Part shown: positions 9,701 through 17,652 of the stretch, piece by piece
Layout: every line of letters starts with the position of its first letter
How positions within the stretch are numbered: position 1 is the stretch's first letter
Origin: Kiritimatiellota bacterium B12222
GTDB lineage: Bacteria; Verrucomicrobiota; Kiritimatiellia; SS1-B-03-39; UBA6053
NCBI GenBank assembly: GCA_029719485.1
Contig: CP120722.1
Location: 1,054,001 to 1,118,000 of the forward strand
Length of the DNA: 64,000 nucleotides
Reading direction: 5' to 3'
Program-made: the position numbers and the translations under genes
The notes under the pieces: generated by a model
Told to the model about the DNA's origin: nothing
The model's database searches: none
Seen by the model: only the letters and a program-made list of their open reading frames with translations

Positions 9701-10178
9701 GGGAAATCCCATCGATCTGGAACAAAGGGAAGGGCGGATCAACCGCTACAAGGGCTTGGTGGTTCGGCAGCAACTGGCAGTACGATACGCGGACGCACTC
9801 CGTCAGAGTTTTGCACAGGGAGATCCGTGGGAGCATCTCTTTGAGTTGGCGGATATTAGTGAGAGGCAGAGTTCAGGAAAATGCGAACTCATACCTTACT
9901 GGCATACAGATACGAATGAAGTGGCCATTGAGCGCATGATACCGATGTACCCCTTTAGTCAGGATCAGGTGCGATTGGAACGGATTTTAAAGACGCTTAC
10001 GATCTATCGCTTAGCATTCGGGCAGCCCCGGCAGGTCGAACTGGTCGAACATCTGTTGGCGAAAGACTTCTCTCCCGAGGAGATCGGGAATATTCGCGAA
10101 AAACTCATGATTAATTTAAGTCCTATCGTATATCAGAGTTTTGAACCTAATAATCCCGATGTTGAGTCGCGACAATAA
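6786..10178 (+). CDS. SNF2/DEAD-like helicase, third gene of the Azaca-like triad
   Basis: 1130 residues. The Walker A motif is in IADEVGLGKT (residues 44-53). The Walker B equivalent is D285-E-F-Q in LYILDEFQRF, motif III is LLLSATPF, and a long insertion separates the two helicase lobes. The second lobe keeps EGLDFHQYCRRIVHWN and LEQREGRINR, the Q-x-x-GR-x-x-R arginine finger motif. These make it an intact superfamily 2 DNA translocase. Start and preceding stop share one base (TAATG). In the triad it most likely couples DNA translocation to the PLD-like nuclease. ZacC-like by context. Confidence 0.8.
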   Translation: MSTSQDSWASCIQKTQGSLKDFQVATVDVVHRRMFVEGQKNMLIADEVGLGKTIVAKGVIAKELMARKKAGTRKPLKVTYICSNQVIASENIQKLNLFPEQAVVERETRRIAYLAYAPKPKKDAYSKTLTLNTLTPGTSFNPRCYPGVRKERSIVYALLCGDERLDAQQEGVACLVRGSVEQKPADWEWWLEDMRKLELRKGLQERFLGLASRKILPLKYDAVYQLLGTKKPVKLLEAAVSLSDFLTPVNEKVHRTACNELVSVLRQLMIECCMSYVDADLYILDEFQRFRGLIDSSNKAEASQLAQKVFKQKKSKVLLLSATPFKAYTGDLEQANGEDHFEDFQKILHFLLNEDVEVLNSYNTHRRELYRQLLSLDKETPSVSTEHREAVEDILRQVMCRTERNSVSTDPNAMIDDQWKKAMLPFSINDIHNFTQTDRLAQTLSRIPKTAKHTIGAPVEYCKSAPYPLSFLDGYQFKKDLKKHRTEPEVQKVLESTPGAWLNTEAIHSYELKLAQGAGSHESGGVAHARLNQLIDAAVGAKGASLLWIPPSLPYYPMEGAFKGADKFSKTLVFSAWVMVPRMIASLVSYEVERQTVGNPLTRDQQEAQPRTYFAPDDEKKHRRHPVPQLTFSVREQGGGEYAASMSNFCLLYPSPTLAALVTIPELLNGEGGLDKILPELSCRIRGVVEELNLQKYEQSTGSDEKWYWVSTLLLDRGHKGKSQLVETWLDEVGPDNEESLFSSKEKDQRGKRFHLDVLRQAFREPEKMNLGRMPDDLCDVLADMALGSPAVVALRSLSALYSEGQYLTTDLNDAALIAGQFVNLYNKPESITAIRLTTDRSSYWREAIIYGCCGCLQAVMDEYLHLLMGQQGSRKKVIRAFEDTVNISTASINVDGHKSFIEGKPLKMRCHYGVSFGNQKIETEKGEERASNIRGNFNSPFRPFVLATTSIGQEGLDFHQYCRRIVHWNLPGNPIDLEQREGRINRYKGLVVRQQLAVRYADALRQSFAQGDPWEHLFELADISERQSSGKCELIPYWHTDTNEVAIERMIPMYPFSQDQVRLERILKTLTIYRLAFGQPRQVELVEHLLAKDFSPEEIGNIREKLMINLSPIVYQSFEPNNPDVESRQ

Positions 10179-10496
10179 GTAGAGGGGTAGTCAAGATGCC
10201 TCCAGTATCATCTGAGGTTGGATTTCTACCATCCATCACGGTGTGGGGTCGTTTATGCGAAGTGCTAGCACTCATACCGTGTTCCTAGTAAAATTTGGTG
10301 TTATTATTAAACTCTTGGCCTGCTTTTTAAACGTAGTGTTTTGGGGGCACTGAATTTAGGTTTTCTCATGGTCGTTTCTCTGTAATGCTCTTTACTTATT
10401 ATGACCACTCTTTTCTGGGGGAATGCAAAATGAGATAGATGGGTTTTTCGTGAGAATTTTTCAAAAAGTACGCACAGCTTTTTCCATATAACTGAC
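10179..10496. other. Intergenic stretch between converging defence operons
   Basis: 318 bases without a credible gene, lying between the helicase (+) and the DUF2075 fusion (-), whose 3' ends face each other. It holds a perfect 12-base palindrome AGTGCTAGCACT at 10261-10272. Outer arms ACGGTGTG (from 10238) and CATACCGT (to 10280) also pair except at one position. This could be a shared transcription end or a binding site. No clear U-tract terminator was found. Confidence 0.5.
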
Positions 10497-12884
10497 TTAT
10501 AAAACGGCTACAAATTCACCTACGACTTGAAGGGTTTCAGTATCCTCGGCGGTCAATATAATCGGATTGTATTCCTGGCGGGTGCTTTCTGGTTTTAGGA
10601 CAATACGGGAGTGCGTCCACTGGTCATGGTTTTTTTCTTTTTCACTATGGTATCTTTTAATGGTGAAGCGGCCATTATCGGGGTCTTGCTGATCTTGTAG
10701 TTGGATTAACACGATTTTGCCTTCCCTGGATCCAGCGGGGTTTAATCGAAAAAGACACCAGGATCCGTTGGGGATTTTGCGGTTCATGGATTCACCCATT
10801 ACCCGGGTAACGAAATATCCCTCCTGGGGGTTGATCCATTCCGGGAGGGCCACCCAGTCCACCGAGTTTTGATCAGGAAGATGTTGTTCTTCACTGAAAA
10901 TACCGGCAGCTACATGAAGGTTGAATACGGGTACGGCGTTTTCGTAAGGTACGATCTCTTCGGTTTCCAGTAAGCGGAGTTCCAAACCAGGGTAGGGGTC
11001 CATGGGTATGGCGGGCCCTGCAGAAAGGGTTGTCCCCAATGCGGTTTTGAAATAAGCTGCGGTATCCTGATCGGTACAGAATATATAGCAGCCTTTCTGT
11101 CCCCGGGTCATCAAGGTGCGGTAAGTGTTGCGGATGATAGCATCGGCCTTTTCAGTGGCCGCCTCCGGATTTTCCTTGAGAGCCTTTTTGTAGCCTTTGA
11201 GTGATGCGTCGGATCGAGCACGACATTCAGGATACGTCTGCAGTTCACCGTCAACATAACGGAGATCATCACCGATGATCACACCCACGTAATCTACTTC
11301 AAGTCCCTGACAGGTATGGATGCATCCCGCTTCCTTCACGGAATCCGGTTGGATAATCCAGAGACTCCCGTCCTTGTTGAGATTCCATTGCATGCGAAAG
11401 TCATGTTCAGGAATATCAATATCCATGGCGCCAGCCTGCTTTTTGCTGACCCAGTTCCAGCAGTATCCCGCAACGATACGGGCCTTGTTGTTTTCCAGAT
11501 TCTTTTCTTCGATCACGCGGCGCATTTCATGGGGATCATCGAAAACGCGAAAGTCAAAACCTAGGTCCAGATCGGTATTTGCGGTTTCTCTAATTCCGAG
11601 GGTATGGTCCAACCATGCGAGATAACCATCCGATCCGTTGCAACGAAACTGTGAGGCCAATTCCATCTCCGTAACCATGGCTCCACATTGCGCTGCCCAT
11701 TTACGGATTTCCGCCTTCCGTCCTGTATCTTTCCAGGTGACCCGCTGGTCTTCATCAATAAAGAAAACACTACATTTGGCACTGCGGATAATCTCCAGGG
11801 TTTGATTCTCCCCTTCATTCCCGTAAAACCCTGATTTCTCATTCAAACGATGAGCTTCATCTACCACCAGCACATCAAAGGTATTTAAATCTGTAGTGGT
11901 ATAGCAACCTGAACCTTTAAACAGGTTGTCGATACGACTTTTCCGCATGGTGCCGGTGAGTTTACTCGCGTATACCGCACGGGGCGCACTGTTCTTAGAT
12001 ACGTAATGCACGACCTGTTCTCTGCCGGTGAAGGAGACGAGCAGATTGATCGCCACAACCGACTTTCCTGTGCCGGGGCCACCCCGTACAATAAGCACCT
12101 GCTTTTCTCCTGCCTGGGCTTTTTCACTGAGATTCAGCGCGTTTTCATAGACGACCTTTTGATCGTCAATCAGCGTGAACTCCTGATTACCGGCCAACAT
12201 ATTGGCAAGAGCATCCGCAAGGTTTTTGGAAGGTTTGATTTTGCTCTGATCAATCCGATACATCAGCCCATCTTTGTCACCTGTTCGGACGAATTGTTCG
12301 ATAAAACTTCGGAGTTTAGCAGTGTCCTTCTTTAGGAAACTCGGGGCTTTTTCAGTATGGCTACTATAACAGGGGGCCAGTATTTCTTCTGAAGAAATGC
12401 AGTTGTGAAGGTAAGCGCAAGGGTGAAGGTCGATTCCATCTTCTCTTACCGTTTCACTAAAATCCTCCAGCAATGCTGCGTACGACCAAGCCTGATATGA
12501 AGGATGTGTGGTTTCACGGGGAGATCCGCCCAGTACGGTCACGACGACTCCGTCCTTTTCAGTCGAGGTTGCTTCCGACCATTGCTTCAATTCCACAATG
12601 ACCAGATTCTCGGTGCCGTCTTGATCCCGACCCGAAAGAATAAAATCGACCCGTTTTGACGTCTGGGGAATATTGTATTCAATCGCCACTCCTGCATCGT
12701 CTGGAACTTTACTACCCCTGAGAAGGCTTTCCATATATCGCATCGAATTCTGCCAGGAAAGAATCTCGTTTTTGGGAGTATGTCTTCCCATTTTCCTTAA
12801 CACCAGATCTTCGATGATTTCTTCGATCCGGTTATCGTACACATCCTGTAAAAAAGATTCTTTTGTGGCGTTATACACGATCAT
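10497..12884 (-). CDS. Nuclease-DUF2075 helicase-S24 (LexA-like) peptidase fusion
   Basis: 795 residues in three parts. Residues 1-200 hold a PD-(D/E)XK-like core (RVD80 and VE98-L-K100). Residues about 230-640 are a DUF2075 superfamily 1-type helicase with Walker A GGPGTGKS (268-275) and Walker B VVDEAHRL (D342, E343). Residues about 650-795 are an S24/LexA-like peptidase with A660-G661 as the likely self-cleavage site, Ser699 in GESM and Lys743 in TIKRY. Spacing matches LexA/UmuD relatives, so self-processing is predicted. The ATG overlaps the upstream MazG-type gene by 4 bases. DUF2075-MazG pairs recur in defence islands. The peptidase tail is the unusual part and may gate the enzyme by cleavage after DNA damage or infection; that role is inference. 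Confidence 0.8.
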   Translation of the reverse strand: MIVYNATKESFLQDVYDNRIEEIIEDLVLRKMGRHTPKNEILSWQNSMRYMESLLRGSKVPDDAGVAIEYNIPQTSKRVDFILSGRDQDGTENLVIVELKQWSEATSTEKDGVVVTVLGGSPRETTHPSYQAWSYAALLEDFSETVREDGIDLHPCAYLHNCISSEEILAPCYSSHTEKAPSFLKKDTAKLRSFIEQFVRTGDKDGLMYRIDQSKIKPSKNLADALANMLAGNQEFTLIDDQKVVYENALNLSEKAQAGEKQVLIVRGGPGTGKSVVAINLLVSFTGREQVVHYVSKNSAPRAVYASKLTGTMRKSRIDNLFKGSGCYTTTDLNTFDVLVVDEAHRLNEKSGFYGNEGENQTLEIIRSAKCSVFFIDEDQRVTWKDTGRKAEIRKWAAQCGAMVTEMELASQFRCNGSDGYLAWLDHTLGIRETANTDLDLGFDFRVFDDPHEMRRVIEEKNLENNKARIVAGYCWNWVSKKQAGAMDIDIPEHDFRMQWNLNKDGSLWIIQPDSVKEAGCIHTCQGLEVDYVGVIIGDDLRYVDGELQTYPECRARSDASLKGYKKALKENPEAATEKADAIIRNTYRTLMTRGQKGCYIFCTDQDTAAYFKTALGTTLSAGPAIPMDPYPGLELRLLETEEIVPYENAVPVFNLHVAAGIFSEEQHLPDQNSVDWVALPEWINPQEGYFVTRVMGESMNRKIPNGSWCLFRLNPAGSREGKIVLIQLQDQQDPDNGRFTIKRYHSEKEKNHDQWTHSRIVLKPESTRQEYNPIILTAEDTETLQVVGEFVAVL

Positions 12885-13240
12885 GATTCGTACTCGGTAT
12901 ATTTCTTGGATGATCCCCGTACCATATCAGCAGGATATTTTTTCGCGTTCTGATCTATTTTCTTCAATGCGGCTTCCTCAAGACCAATGTTCAATTCGTC
13001 CGCCAACCGAATCAAATAGATGTAGACATCCGCAACTTCTTCACGAATTTTTTCCATAGTTTGTTCTGATGGTTCACGTGAGGCCTCACCATCCATCCAT
13101 TGAAAATGCTCCATCAATTCCGCTACCTCAACTGAGAGAGCCATGGTTAGATTTTTCGGGGAATGAAACTGCTGCCAGTCCCGTTCCTCCGCAAAAGTGC
13201 GAAGTCGTTTTGCGAGATCAATTCGTGAAGTAGAACTCAT
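12881..13240 (-). CDS. MazG-type nucleotide pyrophosphohydrolase (dCTPase-like)
   Basis: 119 residues from the ATG on the complement of 13240; a TTG four codons upstream is the alternative. The protein is the compact single-domain form of the all-alpha NTP pyrophosphatases, with helix motifs SVEVAELMEHFQW and EEVADVYIYLIRLADE. These supply the acidic Mg2+ ligands (E-x-x-E and E-x-x-D). Family members hydrolyse (d)NTPs to NMP and PPi. The 4-base overlap with the DUF2075 fusion makes the two a translational unit. In a defence setting it could deplete nucleotides or clear modified ones. No frameshift or missing ligand was seen. Confidence 0.85.
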   Translation of the reverse strand: MSSTSRIDLAKRLRTFAEERDWQQFHSPKNLTMALSVEVAELMEHFQWMDGEASREPSEQTMEKIREEVADVYIYLIRLADELNIGLEEAALKKIDQNAKKYPADMVRGSSKKYTEYES

Positions 13241-13409
13241 ATGATTATCCAAAATATTTTAGAGATAAAGTTTTTGTCGATTCTGTAGATGTTAAGTTCA
13301 TACTTACTTTGGCTTTGGTTGTGCAGTAGTAGATTTGATGTTCACGTGTCCATTTTTGGACCTCACTTCATTACTACGAGTTTCAAAAATTTATGAACAC
13401 ACCTTGTCC

Positions 13410-14291
13410 TTACGTGATTTGTACCGTTCCCCGACATTTGGGAAAACGGCTGCATCCATAAAATTGTTGGCCTGCTTTGGGGCCTTTTTTCGCGGTGCGG
13501 AGAGTCATTTTGTCGCCACACTTGGGACAGGGTGGGGTTTCATTGGCCGTCTGATAAGCCGTAGGGAGTTCATCACTTTCATTCTTCATGTTAGAGGGAA
13601 TTTTTACATCGTATTGAGCTGTGTGGCGCTGCTTGAGGTGCTGGACATGCTGGCGATGGGTAGTGTGGGTCTGTTCGAGTCGGCCTGTTTGAATGGCTTG
13701 GTTGGCACGCTGTAGTTGCTCTTCGTCGAATACCGGTTGTTTGAAGCTGAGAATGTAGTTGGTGCATCCTCGGCAATAGGTCACGTTGGGTGGCATATCA
13801 GTTTTGAAAGTGCTATCACCTACAAATACTACTACAGAATGGACTGAGTCCGGAGGGAGTTCCAACAAGGTGCGCAGGGTTTCGGTATGTTTATAATTCT
13901 GTCGTAGCGGATTCTGGAAACTGGTTTTCTTGCGGTAGATCGTCTGGGTCCATCTTGCCTGTCGCTCTGAACCGAAAATCCAACCCTTCATGTTTTTGGT
14001 TTCCACGCAAAAGATCCCAAAGGGGGAGACGACGATGTGGTCGATCTGGGTGGTGCCGTCTTCTGTAGGTAGGGTGACGTCATGATAAACCCGGTAAATA
14101 TTCTTAGGCAAGTGCAAGCGAAACAGGAGAGTTACAAACTTTTCCCCTAACCACCCTTTTACCACGGGTAAACGGGCAATTTTGAACGCAAGAACCAGTA
14201 ATAGTAGGGGGATTAACATGCGAAGTATTTCGGGTGTGAGCACACTACGAAATGAATCAAGAAAAGTTTCGATCATGGTTGTATAGTCCAT
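13410..14291 (-). CDS. NERD-domain nuclease-related protein with C-terminal topoisomerase-type zinc finger
   Basis: 293 residues. A hydrophobic helix at about 25-40 (MLIPLLLLVLAFKIAR) anchors the N-terminus. The NERD domain follows with the nuclease-like core D84 (TQIDHIVVSP) and E97-x-K99 (FCVETKN), plus a conserved QNPLRQN segment. The C-terminus, residues 255-290, is a four-cysteine finger (CPKC then GCSRFPKC) of the type found at topoisomerase I tails, indicating DNA binding. NERD proteins are distant restriction-like nucleases, and a membrane-tethered one with a DNA-binding tail fits entry-stage DNA degradation. It ends 27 bases before the methyltransferase-HNH fusion's 3' end. Confidence 0.85.
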   Translation of the reverse strand: MDYTTMIETFLDSFRSVLTPEILRMLIPLLLLVLAFKIARLPVVKGWLGEKFVTLLFRLHLPKNIYRVYHDVTLPTEDGTTQIDHIVVSPFGIFCVETKNMKGWIFGSERQARWTQTIYRKKTSFQNPLRQNYKHTETLRTLLELPPDSVHSVVVFVGDSTFKTDMPPNVTYCRGCTNYILSFKQPVFDEEQLQRANQAIQTGRLEQTHTTHRQHVQHLKQRHTAQYDVKIPSNMKNESDELPTAYQTANETPPCPKCGDKMTLRTAKKGPKAGQQFYGCSRFPKCRGTVQIT

Positions 14292-14317
14292 TAATTAAGG
14301 CTTCGTTAATTTCTACT

Positions 14318-16606
14318 TTACGGTTCGAAGTTACCCACAAACTCTCCCAAAATAGGATGATTGGGGCAATCGATTTTTGCTACACGTATGGGCTCGTAGG
14401 CTGGGTTCTCGGATTCGAAGATCCAGTGGGTGGAATCCTGGGTTAGATATTTTATGGTTTCGTTGCCGATGGCGTCGCTGGTATTTCCGAAAGCCGGAAC
14501 ATTGGCGATGACAATCTTCCGTCCCTCGGGAGCGCGGCGGTGATACTCGAAGATGGCGAGGCTGCCTTGCGGCAATTTGGGTTCCATGGAATCTCCTGCC
14601 ACCCGCACGACGAATCGATTTTTATCGCAGTGTTTTTCAGGCACCTCGATCCAGTCTAAAGTGGTGGGGTCTTCCAATCCTTGTACTTCAAGCCCGTGAT
14701 ACGCAGAACCGGCGGCGAGGTCGCCCACCAGAGGAAGGCAATCCCGGTAGACGCGGTTGCGGACCTCTACGAATGAATAGATGTTTGGATTAGGAGATTC
14801 CGTGCATCCGGGGCCCTCCGTCACATACAGTGGAGGTTGGGTACGCATGCTGTAGGGCGTTGTACTGGGGACGGAAATTGTTGGGATTACCGCTGAGGCT
14901 TTAAAATCATCCGGTTGCCAGCGTTTGACGCCACGTTGGGTGGCGGTGATTTCACAGGCTTCGCTCAGGCGACTGTAGAGAGTGTTTTCCCAGTTATCGG
15001 TTTTGAATTCTTCGCGTCCCATTAGGGTTTGTGCGTCCCGTAAAAAGCGATCGCCAAATTCTGTTTGGAGTCCTGACCAGTAATTGATGATCAAGTCCCG
15101 CCGGGCTTTGAGGAGTGCTGTGCTGGGAATACTGTCGCGCTTCTGGTTATTGACAGATGGCAGAGCGGGGAGCAGATTCCAGAGATCATTGTTTTTCCAC
15201 AACGTATAGGGGAGTGTGTGGTCTACTTCGAAATTAGTCCGCACGGATTTCTCTGTCCAAACACAGATGAGATCACTTTTGTTTTTTAAATAATAACCCC
15301 GCGCATCTTGCACATCCCGGTCGGGATCCCAGCGTTTGAGCAGGCAGTCCAATACTTCGCTGGCCTTCACTTGTTGCCGGCTGAGTTGTTCGGTAAGCTC
15401 TGCCCAGCGTAGGAGCGTGGCGTCCTGAATCCATGATCCGGTTAGACAGAATTCCCGCCATAAGGCGGCATCCATTTCGATCGCGGGATTTTTCAGGTCA
15501 TGGTTGTATTGAAACACGGAAAATTCTTTCCCTCCGCCCGCATGTCGCACCGGCATATTCCAGATGGTACTCTTCAATTTGGAGTGGGCGGATTTCCAGA
15601 ACTTTTTCTGGCCCTCTGAAAGCGTGCCTCGTCGCCAATTGGCGTGGAAGGCTGAGAGGCCTCCCGGCCCAGCCGCAACAATGAGATCGTTGATCTTTTT
15701 CCGAATGGCGAGATTTTTTCCGCCATGCTCCCGTTCACCATTCTTTTGGCTGATAAATCGTTCATGAGCAAAAATTGGCCAATAATACCACAACCAGCGA
15801 TCCGCGATATTACCGAGAGGGATCGCGACTTTTCCGTGTGGTAAAAATTCGGCAATATGGAATTCTGTTTGGGCAATTTCCGCCAGTGCGCGGACCAGTG
15901 CCAGTTTATAGGTGGCGTCTTTCTTGTCGTGGTTCAGGACCTTTTCTACAAGATTTAGAGGGCAGTCGCGGTTTGCATCCATCCGGGTGAAGCAGAGGTT
16001 GGACCAGACGATGCCGCTTCTGGCCAAGGAGTCTGTTTCTTCGCTTTGGCGGTCCAGTCGGAGGCCCATGCGTTCCAGGAGGAGAGAGAGTTGATGGGTT
16101 TGAATGGGAGTGAATAGTCGGCCCTCGGCATCCCGTTGGGTTTGGGCGTCAATATCTTCCCGGGTTTTGGGAATGGAGAGGTAGAGTTTTCCGCCGATAC
16201 GCAATAGGCGGGTGAGTTCTTGGACTGCATCAAAAATCTGGATTTCGGGGAGGTGCATCAACACCGCGCAGCAGGAAAGGGCATCGAAACTTTCATCGGC
16301 GAAAGGCATGGTTCCGGGTAGGCTGGCGAGATGTACTCGGATTTGATCCTGGCCTTTGGCGGTCAGGGAATTGCGACTGGCCTCCACCATCTCTGGACTT
16401 GCATCGGTGCCGACGGCATTGAGACCGCAGTCCAGCATCTCCAGTAGCGCTTTGCCGTTGCCGCAGCCGACGTCTAAAACTTTTTGCCCTGTGGACAGCT
16501 CACGAATCCATTGCCTAAATGCCTCCGAGGGTGTGCCCCAATCCGAAGAGAGGGTTTTCGATGCGTAAGCCTCAAGGGTTTTAGTATCGGGTCGAGTATT
16601 TTGCAC
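14318..16606 (-). CDS. Methyltransferase-HNH nuclease-S24 (LexA-like) peptidase triple fusion
   Basis: 762 residues, GTG start. An in-frame stop lies four codons upstream, so this is the farthest possible start. Residues 1-200 form a class I SAM-dependent methyltransferase (VLDVGCGNG at 43-51, then GTDAS). Residues 200-440 are helical and unassigned. Residues 440-500 resemble an HNH nuclease core: C448-x-W450, D462-H463-x-x-P, N472-N-D-L-W-N-L-L-P and N487-x-K489. Residues about 615-762 are an S24 peptidase with A632-G633 as probable cleavage site, Ser673 in GDSM and Lys719 in TIKYL. All three catalytic parts look intact. It shares its peptidase tail type with the DUF2075 fusion 1.4 kb away. 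The substrate, DNA or otherwise, is unknown. Confidence 0.78.
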   Translation of the reverse strand: MQNTRPDTKTLEAYASKTLSSDWGTPSEAFRQWIRELSTGQKVLDVGCGNGKALLEMLDCGLNAVGTDASPEMVEASRNSLTAKGQDQIRVHLASLPGTMPFADESFDALSCCAVLMHLPEIQIFDAVQELTRLLRIGGKLYLSIPKTREDIDAQTQRDAEGRLFTPIQTHQLSLLLERMGLRLDRQSEETDSLARSGIVWSNLCFTRMDANRDCPLNLVEKVLNHDKKDATYKLALVRALAEIAQTEFHIAEFLPHGKVAIPLGNIADRWLWYYWPIFAHERFISQKNGEREHGGKNLAIRKKINDLIVAAGPGGLSAFHANWRRGTLSEGQKKFWKSAHSKLKSTIWNMPVRHAGGGKEFSVFQYNHDLKNPAIEMDAALWREFCLTGSWIQDATLLRWAELTEQLSRQQVKASEVLDCLLKRWDPDRDVQDARGYYLKNKSDLICVWTEKSVRTNFEVDHTLPYTLWKNNDLWNLLPALPSVNNQKRDSIPSTALLKARRDLIINYWSGLQTEFGDRFLRDAQTLMGREEFKTDNWENTLYSRLSEACEITATQRGVKRWQPDDFKASAVIPTISVPSTTPYSMRTQPPLYVTEGPGCTESPNPNIYSFVEVRNRVYRDCLPLVGDLAAGSAYHGLEVQGLEDPTTLDWIEVPEKHCDKNRFVVRVAGDSMEPKLPQGSLAIFEYHRRAPEGRKIVIANVPAFGNTSDAIGNETIKYLTQDSTHWIFESENPAYEPIRVAKIDCPNHPILGEFVGNFEP

Positions 16607-16818
16607 GGGTGAGTTTGTTTAAGTGAGGGAAGGGGTGTCGTTTAGTAACACCTGATTTTAATCAGATATTTATGAAATTTTCTATCCCAATAAGCCACTG
16701 ATCATGGAGAATTCACTTTGCTTTGCTATGTTCTATCTGCGACAGGCCTCATTATCGACATCAAGGTCTTTGGTTTTATCAGGTACGATTTTTCATCATG
16801 GTGAATGTGAAATGAAAA

Positions 16819-17424
16819 TCAACTTTTGCGAACACGTTCCAGCCCATCCCATAAAGAGTTGACCGGAGGATATTCTCGGGGATCTCTTAATCCCAGCTCT
16901 TCAAGGGTATAGTTCATTTTACCAAAATTACAGGCCGCGCAGGTGATGACTAGGTTGTCCAGTGTATTCTCGCCGCCTGCGGAATGCGGGACTACATGAT
17001 CATACTGAAGCCACATACACTGAAAGGCCGCATGTTGAGAGGCATTGGTTGGTCCCCATGGAATCACATCAGGATAAAGCTTATGCAGGCAGTTCCGGAT
17101 ATCCGGATGAATCACCGGGATGCCGCAGAAGCGGCAGTGGTATCCATCACGTTGGTGTAAGGCTTTTTTCATTGCCGCATCCGGCATGCGTGCTTTCACT
17201 TTGAGCTGCGAATGTTGTGCTGATTGTTTGGATACTTTTACGTAGGGACTCTGCTTGCCCCAAATGGATTCCGTCCAGTCTCTTACTGTAGGGTTGTTGG
17301 CTAATGCAAATAGTTGGGAGGCCAGTTTTACGGAACCAGAGAGGTGGGCTGAAACCGCGGCATCCAAATACCGTGCAGAATCATAAATTTCCGGGATAGG
17401 GTTCCTGAAACAGCGCTTCATCAT
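16819..17424 (-). CDS. HNH endonuclease
   Basis: 201 residues from the ATG on the complement of 17424, which has GGAGG 7 bases upstream; a TTG directly before it would be too close. The C-terminal half is a textbook HNH fold: CRFC (first zinc pair), YDHVVPHSAGGEN (catalytic D-H), DNLVITCAACN (N and second zinc pair). The N-terminal half is helical with no recognised motif. The gene lies 212 bases upstream of the methyltransferase-HNH-S24 fusion on the same strand and may be its accessory nuclease or an independent defence gene. Confidence 0.85.
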   Translation of the reverse strand: MMKRCFRNPIPEIYDSARYLDAAVSAHLSGSVKLASQLFALANNPTVRDWTESIWGKQSPYVKVSKQSAQHSQLKVKARMPDAAMKKALHQRDGYHCRFCGIPVIHPDIRNCLHKLYPDVIPWGPTNASQHAAFQCMWLQYDHVVPHSAGGENTLDNLVITCAACNFGKMNYTLEELGLRDPREYPPVNSLWDGLERVRKS

Positions 17425-17652
17425 CAACCGTCCTCCGTATTTTGTTTTAAAAGCACCTGCTCTAGCGCGACTGTGCGTGGTGGGTTATCCGGTAATCGTA
17501 TTATCCTTTTTTTAAGGTCCAGTTGGCTTAAGTGGTCCATTTTAGGTGAGTTTAATCGCTTTTTGAAAGGTAACTGGTGGGATGGGCGGTTATGAGTGTC
17601 AGTGTGTTTTAAGCCCTGTGGGTAAGGAGTCCTTTGTTTTTCTGCTGGTGGC

